From Streptomyces hiroshimensis (GTDB lineage Bacteria > Actinomycetota > Actinomycetes > Streptomycetales > Streptomycetaceae): a stretch of 64,000 nt of DNA. Below, piece after piece: positions 1-7,732 of this stretch (positions within the stretch are counted from its first letter, which is position 1; each line of letters opens with the position of its first letter). Location: positions 1 through 64,000 of the forward strand of contig NZ_BMUT01000016.1 of NCBI RefSeq assembly GCF_014650335.1, given 5' to 3'. A program made the position numbers and the translations under genes. The notes under the pieces were generated by a model. That model saw nothing but the letters and a program-made list of their open reading frames with translations. It was not told where the DNA came from and ran no database searches.

Positions 1-236
1 TGATAGGCCGCGGGCTCATCCTGCACCGCCGGAGCTTTCCACCACCAACCATGCGGTCAGCGGTCGTATCCGGTATTAGACCCCGTTTCCAGGGCTTGTC
101 CCAGAGTGCAGGGCAGATTGCCCACGTGTTACTCACCCGTTCGCCACTAATCCACCCCGAAGGGCTTCATCGTTCGACTTGCATGTGTTAAGCACGCCGC
201 CAGCGTTCGTCCTGAGCCAGGATCAAACTCTCCGTG
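1..236 (-). rRNA. 16S ribosomal RNA, 5' end (partial)
   Basis: The reverse complement begins with the universal bacterial 16S start: GAGAGTTTGATCCTGGCTC lies at 216-234, followed by the GACGAACGCTGGCGGCGTG block. The gene runs leftward out of the window, so only about the first 236 bases are present and the rest of the rrn operon is to the left. The placement of the 5' end is approximate to a few bases. Identity is certain from sequence conservation. Confidence 0.98.
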
Positions 237-640
237 AATGTTTACCCGTAATCGGGTGACACTCGCGTTGAGCGGAACGACCAGGAGGAATAATCCCGGT
301 CGTTCACAGCGTCCTCGCTGTGTGTTGCCTGACGATCCCGAAGGACCGGCAGGACTTTCAAAGGAACCGCGTCCCAGCCAGAAGGCCGAGGACGGGGTAT
401 TTTATAGTCTGGCGTTGACTTTTGGCACGCTGTTGAGTTCTCAAGGAACGGACGCTTCCTTTGTACTCACCCTCTCGGGCTTTCCTCCGGGCGCTTCCCT
501 TCGTTGTTTCCAACCTTACCAGATCCGTTTTCCGTTCCGTTTCCGGTCCGAATTCCGTTTCCGGCCCCCTGTTGGAGCGGGGTGTTTCGCGCCTTCCGGC
601 GTGATCACTACTTTAGCGGATTTCCCCGGTGACTCCTAAT
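237..640 (-). promoter_or_regulatory. rRNA operon leader and promoter region
   Basis: This stretch between the 16S gene and marR has no credible protein gene. On the minus strand it contains the leader block TTGAGAACTCAACAGCGTGCC (reverse complement of about 425-447), followed by AAAAGTCAACGCCAGAC, which I recall as the conserved Streptomyces rRNA leader/processing segment. Further upstream a TAAGGT hexamer (513-518) within TCTGGTAAGGTTGGAAAC is the best -10 candidate; no good -35 is visible. A second, weaker TAAAGT lies near 610-615. Several tandem promoters are usual for Streptomyces rrn operons; exact start sites are not resolved here. Confidence 0.6.
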
Positions 641-820
641 CGGAGTCCGAGGCCTTCACAGTCCGAATTTCGGCAGGCCGAAATCCATCCCGTTCAGGGG
701 CCGTGCAGTGGTGATTGCCGCCGGTGCGGCTCGAGTGGCCGTCTCAGAACCGTCATGGCTCCGTGACAACTCGGAGAACACTACTCATGCCCCAGGGGCG
801 TGTCAAACGGTCTGGACCAG

Positions 821-872
821 CCCCTGCCCGGCCCCTCGCCCGGCCCCTCACCCACCCCCGTCGGGCCCCTCA
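821..872. repeat. 12-bp tandem repeat ending at the marR stop codon
   Basis: Degenerate tandem units beginning CCCCT occur at 821, 832, 844 and 866, with the CCCCTCGCCCGG form most regular. The last unit contains the stop codon of the minus-strand marR gene (870-872). The repeat therefore lies immediately 3' of the gene and includes its stop codon. Confidence 0.6.
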
Positions 873-1418
873 GTCGAGGTCGCTGAGCCGCCCGCCGGCG
901 TCCGGCTGGGCGTCCTCCACCCGGCGCAGCAGCCGGGTCAGCATCTCGCCGAGTCGGCCGCGCTCCTCGCCGGAGAGGTCCTGGAGGAGCTCCTCCTCGA
1001 AGACCGTGGCCATGCGCATGGCCTCCAGCCACTTGCCGCGGCCTTCTTCCGTAATGCCGACGATGACGCGGACGCGGTTGCTCTCGTCGCGCTCCCGGGT
1101 CACGAGGCCCTCCGCGACCATGCGGTCGATGCGGTGGGTCATGGCGGCGGGGGTGAGGCCCAGTCGCTTCGCGAGGTCGCCGGGGCCCAGGTGGTAGGGG
1201 GCGCCGGCCAGCACGAGGGCCTTGAGGACCTCCCACTCGGCGTTGCTGATGCCGAGCTCGGCGGTCTGGCGTCCGTAGGCGACGTGCATCCGCCGGTTGA
1301 GGCGGCTGAGCGCCGAGACGACCTTCTCCACCTGGGGGTCGAGGTCCTGAAACTCGCGCTGGTAGGCGGCGATCTGTTCGTCGAGGCTCGGCTCGGAGGC
1401 GCCGGGGGTGTCAGCCAT
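870..1418 (-). CDS. MarR-family transcriptional regulator
   Basis: The 182-residue protein is a winged-helix DNA-binding repressor of the MarR family, which usually dimerises and releases DNA on binding a small phenolic or drug-like ligand. The wHTH is clear at about residues 55-120: a recognition segment LAKRLGLTPAAMTHRIDRM followed by the wing VTRERDESNRVRVIVGITEEGR. Flanking helices at both ends would form the dimer interface. It is divergently transcribed from an MFS exporter 130 bp away, the standard arrangement in which MarR controls the exporter and itself. The start is an ATG at 1418. The ligand cannot be deduced. Confidence 0.93.
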   Translation of the reverse strand: MADTPGASEPSLDEQIAAYQREFQDLDPQVEKVVSALSRLNRRMHVAYGRQTAELGISNAEWEVLKALVLAGAPYHLGPGDLAKRLGLTPAAMTHRIDRMVAEGLVTRERDESNRVRVIVGITEEGRGKWLEAMRMATVFEEELLQDLSGEERGRLGEMLTRLLRRVEDAQPDAGGRLSDLD

Positions 1419-1548
1419 GCCCGGCAGTATGACACGAACTGATTCGCACTAAAGCCCTTCGCCATGTACTCTTTAGCTTCGAACTTTACTGTTGAAGTCT
1501 TCAGACCTGGACAGTCCCGCCTCTCAACCTCGACCTAGGAAGGTGAGT
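1419..1548. promoter_or_regulatory. Divergent marR/MFS promoter region with candidate operators
   Basis: The 130-bp divergent intergenic region holds two inverted repeats suited to a dimeric wHTH. CTAAAG (1449-1454) faces CTTTAG (1471-1476), and TGAAGTCTTCA (1493-1503) is an 11-bp palindrome with 5-bp arms. The stretch is noticeably more AT-rich than its surroundings. Binding by the adjacent MarR protein is inferred from position only. Confidence 0.45.
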
Positions 1549-2838
1549 GTGACCACCGCGATGGGCGCAGCTCTGCGCCGGATCCAGCTGGGGAACGCCC
1601 TGAGTGCGTTCGGCAGCGGCTTCACCGTCCCGTTCCTGTTCATCTATGTGTCTCAGGTACGGGGCCTCGGAGCAGGCACCGCAGGCATGGTGCTCATGAC
1701 GTTCGCCGTATCCGCGCTCGTCGTGCTGCCCTTCGTCGGCCGTGTGATCGACCGGCGGGGTCCGCTGCCTGTTGCCGTCGCTGGTACGGTCTCCGCCGCC
1801 GTCGGGTCGATGGGGCTGGGGCTGGCGGACAGCGCGGCGCTGGTCTTCGCCGCGGCCGCCGCGCTGGGTGCGGGTATCGCGGTGATCCAGCCCACGCTGG
1901 CCACGATGATCGTGTGGTGCTCGACGCCGGCGACCCGCTCTCGTGCCTTCGCGATGCAGTTCTTCCTGAACAACCTGGGTCTCGGCCTCGGTGGTCTGCT
2001 CGGCGGGCAGATCGTGGACACCTCGGACCCGTCGAGCTTCGTGCGGCTCTTCGCGATCGAGTCGGTGATGTTCCTGGTGCTGGGTGCCGCCGTGGCGACG
2101 GTGCGGCTGCCGAAGGCGCCCAAGGTCGAGGACGCGGTGCCGACGGACGAGGGCGCCAAGGGCGGCTGGCGGACGCTGCTGGGCGACCGGGCCATGGTGC
2201 AGCTGTGTGTTCTGGGCTTCGTGATGTTCTTTGCCTGCTACGGACAGTTCGAGTCGGGCCTGGCGGCCTTCGCGGTCGAGGTCACCCGGATCTCGCCTGC
2301 GACGCTCGGCATCGCACTCGCTGCGAACACCGCGGCCATCGTGCTGGCGCAGTTCGTCGTGCTGAAGCTGGTCGAGGGGCACCGGCGCAGCCGGGTCATC
2401 GCGCTCGTGGGTCTCATCTGGACCGTTGCGTGGGTGGCCGCGGGGGTCTCGGGTCTCGTTCCGGGGGCGCACGGGGTGGCGACCGCGCTGCTGATCTCCA
2501 CGTACGCCCTCTTCGGTATCGGTGAGTCGATGCTGTCGCCGACGGTCGCCCCGCTGGTGGCGGATCTGGCGCCGGCCCGGCTGGTCGGTCAGTACAACTC
2601 GGCCTTCGCGCTCGTGAAGCAGCTTGCTCTGGCGATCGGCCCGTCCGTGGGCGGTCTGATGGCCGGTGGCGGTCTGTACGTGGCGTACATCGTCATGGTG
2701 ATCGCATGCTCCCTGGCGATCACCGCCCTGGCGCTGCGCCTGGGCCGCCGGCTCACCCCGGCGCAGGACAACCCGCTGCTGGCGAAGGCACAGCGCCGCG
2801 TCCAGGCGGCGGAGGAGCGCACGGCGGTCCACGCCTGA
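1549..2838 (+). CDS. Major facilitator superfamily transporter
   Basis: An integral membrane protein of about 429 residues with roughly 12 hydrophobic segments (for example GTAGMVLMTFAVSALVVLPF and the VLGFVMFFACYGQF region), separated midway by a charged cytoplasmic loop near residues 205-230. This is the usual two-times-six MFS fold, and the motif GRVIDRRGPLPV after helix 2 matches MFS motif A. It probably exports a small hydrophobic compound. The start is taken as GTG 1549, because AGGAAGG at 1537-1543 sits five bases upstream; GTG 1543 and a distant in-frame TTG at 1492 are alternatives. Regulation by the divergent MarR protein is inferred. The substrate is unknown. Confidence 0.88.
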   Translation: MTTAMGAALRRIQLGNALSAFGSGFTVPFLFIYVSQVRGLGAGTAGMVLMTFAVSALVVLPFVGRVIDRRGPLPVAVAGTVSAAVGSMGLGLADSAALVFAAAAALGAGIAVIQPTLATMIVWCSTPATRSRAFAMQFFLNNLGLGLGGLLGGQIVDTSDPSSFVRLFAIESVMFLVLGAAVATVRLPKAPKVEDAVPTDEGAKGGWRTLLGDRAMVQLCVLGFVMFFACYGQFESGLAAFAVEVTRISPATLGIALAANTAAIVLAQFVVLKLVEGHRRSRVIALVGLIWTVAWVAAGVSGLVPGAHGVATALLISTYALFGIGESMLSPTVAPLVADLAPARLVGQYNSAFALVKQLALAIGPSVGGLMAGGGLYVAYIVMVIACSLAITALALRLGRRLTPAQDNPLLAKAQRRVQAAEERTAVHA

Positions 2839-2881
2839 CGCACGCGCCTCCTTATAAGAGGTGCATATAAAGAGGTAAGAG

Positions 2882-2914
2882 GAGAGGGAGGGCGCCCCAG
2901 GCGCCCTCCCTCTC
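2882..2914. terminator. Bidirectional terminator hairpin
   Basis: A perfect 15-bp stem, GAGAGGGAGGGCGCC at 2882-2896, pairs with 2900-2914 around a 3-base loop. It lies between the converging 3' ends of the MFS gene and the SpoIIE-type phosphatase gene, only 5 bp from the latter's stop codon. Confidence 0.85.
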
Positions 2915-2919
2915 TTGCG

Positions 2920-4740
2920 TCACCCGTGCCCCGCCGGCAAGGCGAACTCGCACCACACGGCCTTCCCGCCGCCCGGTGTGCGCCGGGATCCCCAGGAGGA
3001 GGCGATGGTGGCGATGATCGAGATGCCGCGCCCCGCCTCGTCGGCCGGCTCGGCGCGGCGGCGTCGCGGCAGGTGGTCGTCGCCGTCGGTGACCTCGATG
3101 ATCAGCCGGCGGTCGGTGCGGCGCAGGCGCAGCCGCATGGGGGGTGTGCCGTGCTGGAGGGAGTTGGCCACGAGCTCGCTGGCGGCCAGGACGCCCAGGT
3201 CGCGCAGCTCGGTCGGGAAGCGCCAGCTGACGAGGACGCCGGAGGCGAAGGCGCGGGCGCGGGGTGCTGCTTCGATTCCGCCGAGGAGCTCCAGGGCGGC
3301 GTTGTGGAAGAGCTCTGCGTCATGGCCGGTGCGGGCGGGGTGCTGGAGGACGAGGACGGCGACGTCGTCGTCGTGGTCGGCGGTCACGCCGAGGGCGCGG
3401 ATCAGGCGGTCGCACATGACCTGGGGTGAGCCGGTGGCGCCGGCGAAGGCGCGCTCCAGGGCGGCGACGCCCTCGTCGATGTCCTCGGTGCGGCGCTCGA
3501 CGAGGCCGTCCGTGTAGAGGACGGCGCTGGAGCCGGGGCCCAGCGGCATGGTGCCGGAGGTGTGCATCCAGCCGCCGGTGCCCAGCGGCGGGCCGGTGGG
3601 TTCGGCGGCGCGGCGGACCGTGCCGTCGGGGTCGCGGACGAGGATCGGGAGGTGGCCTGCGGAGGCGTAGACCAGGCGGCCCTCGTTGGGGTCGTGGACG
3701 GCGTAGATGCAGGTGGCGATCTGGGTGGCGTCGATTTCGCTGGCGAGGCCGTCGAGGAGCTGGAGGACCTCGTGGGGCGGCAGGTCGAGGCGGGCGTAGG
3801 CGCGGACGGCGGTGCGGAGCTGGCCCATGACGGCGGCGGCGCGCACTCCGCGGCCCATGACGTCGCCGATGACGAGGGCGGTGCGGCCGGCGCCGAGGGT
3901 GATGACGTCGTACCAGTCGCCGCCTACGGCGGTGTCCTTGCCGCCGGGCTGGTAGGTGGCGGCGACGCGCAGGTCGTCGGGCTGTTCGAGCTCTTGCGGG
4001 AGGAGGCTGCGCTGGAGGGTGACGGCGGCCTCGCGCTGGCGGCGCTCGCTGGCGCGCAGCCGCTCGGCGGCTTCGATCTGGTCGGTGACGTCCGCGGCGA
4101 AGACGAGGACGCCGGGCTGTTTGGCTTCGGTGGCGCCGACTTCGATCGGGGAGCAGGTGAAGGTGTAGTAGCCGCTGCGGGGGCGGCTGTCGGGGTCGGC
4201 GGCGGGGGCTGCGGCCTGGTGGGGGACGTCGGCCGCGGGGGTGGTGTCGCTCACGGCGGGGGTGGTGGCGGACGGGCCGGTGGCGAGGTTCATCGCGGCG
4301 TTGACGTCGGCCGTGACGCGGCGGGACTTGACCGTGCGGGGCCTGCCGCTGCGCAGGACCTGGTCCATGAGGGGGAGCAGGCCGAGCTCGGTGAGCTCGG
4401 GGAGGGCTTCGCGGGCGGGCGCTCCGGGGCTGCGGGCGCCGAAGAGGGCGGCGTAGGCGTCGTTGACGTAGGCGATGCGGTGCTCGGGGCCGTAGACGAC
4501 GGCGACGAGGGCCGGGACCTTGCCGAGCGTGTCGTGGACGGAGAGCCCGTCGAGGGTGGGGACGGGGCCGTCCGGTGCGGGGGCGGGGGCCGGGGTGGCC
4601 TCGGCGCGGGCGGCGGGCACGGAGCCGCCCGCCGTGGGCGCGGGCTGTGCGGGGGCGGCGGTGCGGTCCTTGCGGTCGGCGCGCGCCGCGGCTCGGCGCT
4701 GTGTGCCGGGGAGCCGGGCGCTCCAGCGGGTGAAGTTCAC
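2920..4740 (-). CDS. PAS / SpoIIE-type PP2C phosphatase / anti-sigma ATPase fusion
   Basis: This 606-residue protein joins three modules. A PAS-like sensory region covers about residues 60-235. A PP2C/SpoIIE serine phosphatase domain follows at about 245-440, with metal-binding motifs GGDWYD, GDVMGRG, SAGHLP and YTDGLVE. An RsbW-like GHKL ATPase is at about 470-600, with N-box ELVANSLQH. In Streptomyces such proteins act in partner-switching networks, dephosphorylating anti-anti-sigma proteins while the kinase-like domain can phosphorylate them or bind sigma. No transmembrane segment is visible, so it is probably cytoplasmic. The start is GTG 4740; its ribosome-binding site is weak. The signal sensed by the PAS region is unknown. 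Confidence 0.92.
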   Translation of the reverse strand: MNFTRWSARLPGTQRRAAARADRKDRTAAPAQPAPTAGGSVPAARAEATPAPAPAPDGPVPTLDGLSVHDTLGKVPALVAVVYGPEHRIAYVNDAYAALFGARSPGAPAREALPELTELGLLPLMDQVLRSGRPRTVKSRRVTADVNAAMNLATGPSATTPAVSDTTPAADVPHQAAAPAADPDSRPRSGYYTFTCSPIEVGATEAKQPGVLVFAADVTDQIEAAERLRASERRQREAAVTLQRSLLPQELEQPDDLRVAATYQPGGKDTAVGGDWYDVITLGAGRTALVIGDVMGRGVRAAAVMGQLRTAVRAYARLDLPPHEVLQLLDGLASEIDATQIATCIYAVHDPNEGRLVYASAGHLPILVRDPDGTVRRAAEPTGPPLGTGGWMHTSGTMPLGPGSSAVLYTDGLVERRTEDIDEGVAALERAFAGATGSPQVMCDRLIRALGVTADHDDDVAVLVLQHPARTGHDAELFHNAALELLGGIEAAPRARAFASGVLVSWRFPTELRDLGVLAASELVANSLQHGTPPMRLRLRRTDRRLIIEVTDGDDHLPRRRRAEPADEAGRGISIIATIASSWGSRRTPGGGKAVWCEFALPAGHG

Positions 4741-5006
4741 AGAGGATTACCTCGCGGAGTCGTTCCGGAGCAGCTCGGCGACGTGGTGTGGCCGGTCCGC
4801 GTGCCCGGCGCGGGGCCGCGGTCGTCGGTGCGGGGGACTGCCCCCGGGGGAATGCAGCAAACGTCCGAATCCTCGTAATTGTTACTCTTCGCAGGTACGA
4901 GCCCACCCATGGTCACACGACCAGTGTGGCCGACCGGACTGACATCCGTCAGACGTCGGCCTCTTCGGGGGAGTTCCCGGCTCCGCCACAGGGCCCATGA
5001 CCTGCT

Positions 5007-6353
5007 TCAACTCGCTTCCGGGTGACGTCCGGTGTCGGCGGCGAGTTCGAATTCGGCCCGGGGGTTTTCGAGCGAGCCGAGGGAGACGATCTCGCGCTTG
5101 AAGAGCCCGGTGAGGGTCCACTCGGCGAGGACGCGGGCCTTGCGGTTGAAGGTGGGGATCCTGCTGAGGTGGTAGGCGCGGTGCATGAACCAGGCGGGGT
5201 AGCCCTTGAGCTTCCTGCCGTAGACGTGCGCGACGCCCTTGTGGAGGCCCAGGGAGGCCACGGAGCCGACGTACTTGTGCCGGTAGTCCTTGAGCGGCTT
5301 GCCGCGCAGGGAGGCGAGGACGTTGTGGGCGAGGACCTTGGCCTGGCGGACGGCGTGCTGGGCGTTGGGGGCGCAGACGGTGGTCTCGGGGTCGTCGGCG
5401 GTGAGGTCGGGGACGGCCGCCGCGTCGCCGGCGCCCCAGGCGTGTTCGACGCCGTCCACGCCGAGGGTGGGGGTGCACTTGAGGCGGCCGCGGCCGTTGA
5501 GGGGGAGGTCGGTGGCCGCGAGGACGGGGTGGGCCTTGACTCCCGCGGTCCAGACGAGCGTTCGAGTGGGGAAGCGGGAGCCGTCGCTGAGGACGGCGAT
5601 GCGGTCCGCGCAGGAGTCCAGTCGGGTGTCGAGGCGAACGTCGATGTTGCGGCCGCGCAGCTCGCGCAGGGCGTAGGCGCCCATCTCCTCGCCGACCTCG
5701 GGGAGGATGCGCCCGGTGGCCTCGACCAGGACGAACTTCAGGTCGTCGGGTTCGAGGTTGTGGTAGTACCGGGCGGCGTAGCGGGCCATGTCCTCCAGTT
5801 CGGCGAGGGCTTCCACGCCCGCGTAGCCGCCGCCGACGAAGACGAAGGTGAGGGCCGCATCGCGGACGGCGGGGTCGCGGGTGGAGGAGGCGATGTCCAT
5901 CTGTTCGAGGACGTGGTTGCGCAGGCCGATGGCCTCCTCGACGGTCTTGAAGCCGATGCCGTAGTCGGCGAGGCCGGGGACGGGCAGCGTGCGGGAGACG
6001 GAGCCCGGCGCGAGGATCAGCTCGTCGTAGCGGATCTGCACGGCGCCGGTGCCCTCCTCGTGGGAGGCGAGGGTGGTGATGGCGGCGGTGCGCTTGGCGT
6101 GGTCGACGGACTTCACCTCGCCGATGACGACCTGGCACTTGTCGAGGGTGCGGCGCAGCGGGACGACGACGTGGCGGGGCGAGATGGAGCCGGCCGCGGC
6201 CTCGGGGAGGAAGGGCTGGTACGTCATGTAGGGCTCGGGGTCGACCACGATGACGGTCGCCTCGCCACGCCTGAGCTTCCGCTGCAGCCGCAGCGCGGTG
6301 TACATCCCGACGTAGCCGCCGCCGACCACCAGAATGCGCGCCGGTTCCTTCAC
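5007..6353 (-). CDS. FAD-dependent NADH dehydrogenase (NDH-2-like)
   Basis: The 448-residue flavoprotein has an N-terminal FAD-binding Rossmann motif (VVGGGYVGMYTALRL, residues 8-22) and a second nucleotide-binding glycine motif FVFVGGGYAGVEALAEL in the middle, as in type II NADH dehydrogenases. These oxidise NADH and pass electrons to menaquinone without pumping protons. Conserved segments YQPFLPEAAAGSISPRHVVVPLR and WTAGVKAHP support the family. The start is placed at GTG 6353, eight bases after GGAG. The reading frame stays open to 6479, but that extension does not resemble the family. The gene is divergent from atrA, as I recall for SCO4119/SCO4118. Confidence 0.88.
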   Translation of the reverse strand: MKEPARILVVGGGYVGMYTALRLQRKLRRGEATVIVVDPEPYMTYQPFLPEAAAGSISPRHVVVPLRRTLDKCQVVIGEVKSVDHAKRTAAITTLASHEEGTGAVQIRYDELILAPGSVSRTLPVPGLADYGIGFKTVEEAIGLRNHVLEQMDIASSTRDPAVRDAALTFVFVGGGYAGVEALAELEDMARYAARYYHNLEPDDLKFVLVEATGRILPEVGEEMGAYALRELRGRNIDVRLDTRLDSCADRIAVLSDGSRFPTRTLVWTAGVKAHPVLAATDLPLNGRGRLKCTPTLGVDGVEHAWGAGDAAAVPDLTADDPETTVCAPNAQHAVRQAKVLAHNVLASLRGKPLKDYRHKYVGSVASLGLHKGVAHVYGRKLKGYPAWFMHRAYHLSRIPTFNRKARVLAEWTLTGLFKREIVSLGSLENPRAEFELAADTGRHPEAS

Positions 6354-6711
6354 CAAGGCCACTCCTTCAGTCCTCGAGCACAGCTCCCTCCCCATGACGC
6401 ACCCCCGGCAGGAGTTTGTCCACAGGCCGTGCGAAATGTATGACCGGGCGGCGGAGCTGATCCCTCCGAGGGGGTGCACCGGTTCGAGAGACAGGTGCGC
6501 AGGTCAGGGTGGCTGCGGTGGGGTTGCGGGGTGGTGCAGAATCAGTGCGGAGGGGGCCTGTACTCCAATCGGGGGTGGCCGGTGCGGAACTACCCCTTCT
6601 TTCTTGACCTGGGCTCAACTATGTTCGTACTCCGTCGGGGTGTCAGAGACGTGCCCCGGCAGTCAGGGCGGGGAGTCTCCGGGGGGAGACGTCATAACCG
6701 GGGGAACACAT

Positions 6712-7446
6712 ATGCATATTCAGGGCTCTCATTGGTCGACCGCTGTCGCGCCGTCGGAAGCGGGCGGTGGCCGCAGCACGCCTCTGCGCGTGGACGCCCA
6801 GCGCAATCTCGAGCACGTGCTGCGTGCGGCCCGCGAGGTCTTCGGCGAGCTGGGCTACGGGGCGCCGATGGAGGATGTGGCGCGCCGCGCCCGCGTCGGC
6901 GTGGGGACGGTCTACCGCCGCTTCCCCAGCAAGGACGTCCTCGTCCGGCGGATAGCCGAGGAGGAGACCGCACGGCTGACCGAGCAGGCCCGCACGGCGC
7001 TGGGCCAGGAGGACGAGCCGTGGTCGGCGCTGTCGCGCTTCCTGCGCACGTCGGTGGCCTCGGGCGCGGGTCGGCTGCTGCCGCCGCAGGTCCTGCGGGT
7101 CGGCGTCGACGGGGAATCCGAGGAGATCGAGGCGCGCGTGCCGCAGCAGCGGCAGCCGGGCGCCACCGGCGGCCAGCTGCATGAGCTGCGGCTGGTCGAG
7201 CAGCGGCCGGCCGCCTCCGCGGAGCGGCACGACGCCGGTGCGGCGGCGCTGCTCGAGGTCGTCGGGCGGCTCGTGGAGCGGGCGCGGGCGGCAGGACAGC
7301 TGCGTCCGGACGTGACCGTGGCCGATGTGCTGCTGGTGATAGCGACGGCCGCGCCGTCGCTGCCGGATGCGGTGCAGCAGGCGGCGGCGTCCTCGCGGCT
7401 GCTGGACATCCTGCTGGAGGGGCTGCGGTCCCGGCCCTCCGAGTAG
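6712..7446 (+). CDS. atrA: TetR-family regulator, AtrA orthologue
   Basis: The 244-residue TetR protein has an N-terminal HTH (residues about 33-80, with core YGAPMEDVARRARVGVGTVYRRFPSKD) and a variable ligand-binding C-terminal half. I recognise it as AtrA (SCO4118), which activates antibiotic-pathway regulators such as actII-ORF4 and responds to global metabolism; identity rests on remembered sequence and on the divergent NDH-2 gene. The start ATG 6712 follows GGGGGAA at 6699-6705. The frame is open upstream to 6334, but no family similarity is seen there. A region rich in Gln, Glu and Arg near residues 120-165 looks like a variable linker. Tandem repeats begin at its stop codon. Confidence 0.85.
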   Translation: MHIQGSHWSTAVAPSEAGGGRSTPLRVDAQRNLEHVLRAAREVFGELGYGAPMEDVARRARVGVGTVYRRFPSKDVLVRRIAEEETARLTEQARTALGQEDEPWSALSRFLRTSVASGAGRLLPPQVLRVGVDGESEEIEARVPQQRQPGATGGQLHELRLVEQRPAASAERHDAGAAALLEVVGRLVERARAAGQLRPDVTVADVLLVIATAAPSLPDAVQQAAASSRLLDILLEGLRSRPSE

Positions 7447-7526
7447 GCCGTCACCTGCAGAGCAGGTCGTCGCCTACCGAGTGGGCCGTTGCCCTACGGA
7501 GTAGGCCGTTGCCTGCAGAGCAGGTC
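7441..7526. repeat. Imperfect repeats straddling the atrA stop codon
   Basis: GAG(T)(A/G)GGCCGT occurs at 7441, 7479 and 7499, the first copy carrying the TAG stop of atrA. The palindromic block CCTGCAGAGCAGGTC occurs at 7454-7468 and again at 7512-7526; each copy can form a short hairpin around AGA. No coding function is apparent. Confidence 0.6.
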
Positions 7527-7732
7527 TTTGTGTGACGGGCGCGCCCGGTTCGGCTCTCCATGCGGATCGGGCGCATCCGGAATTCCTTCCCCGTTCGGGT
7601 GACATCCAGTGCTTCATGCAACCGAAGTCGCCCCGGACGAGTGGTTGATGCCCATGCCGTGCTGGTGACGGGCGCCACTGTGCCACGCTGTCCCGGTGTT
7701 CGGGTGTGCCGGCATGTACAGGGGCCTGCGCT

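Noticed and set aside
238..639. 133-codon protein frame upstream of the 16S gene
   Set aside because: It lies within the conserved rRNA leader/promoter region, has no ribosome-binding site and is rich in Phe/Arg/Pro without family character.
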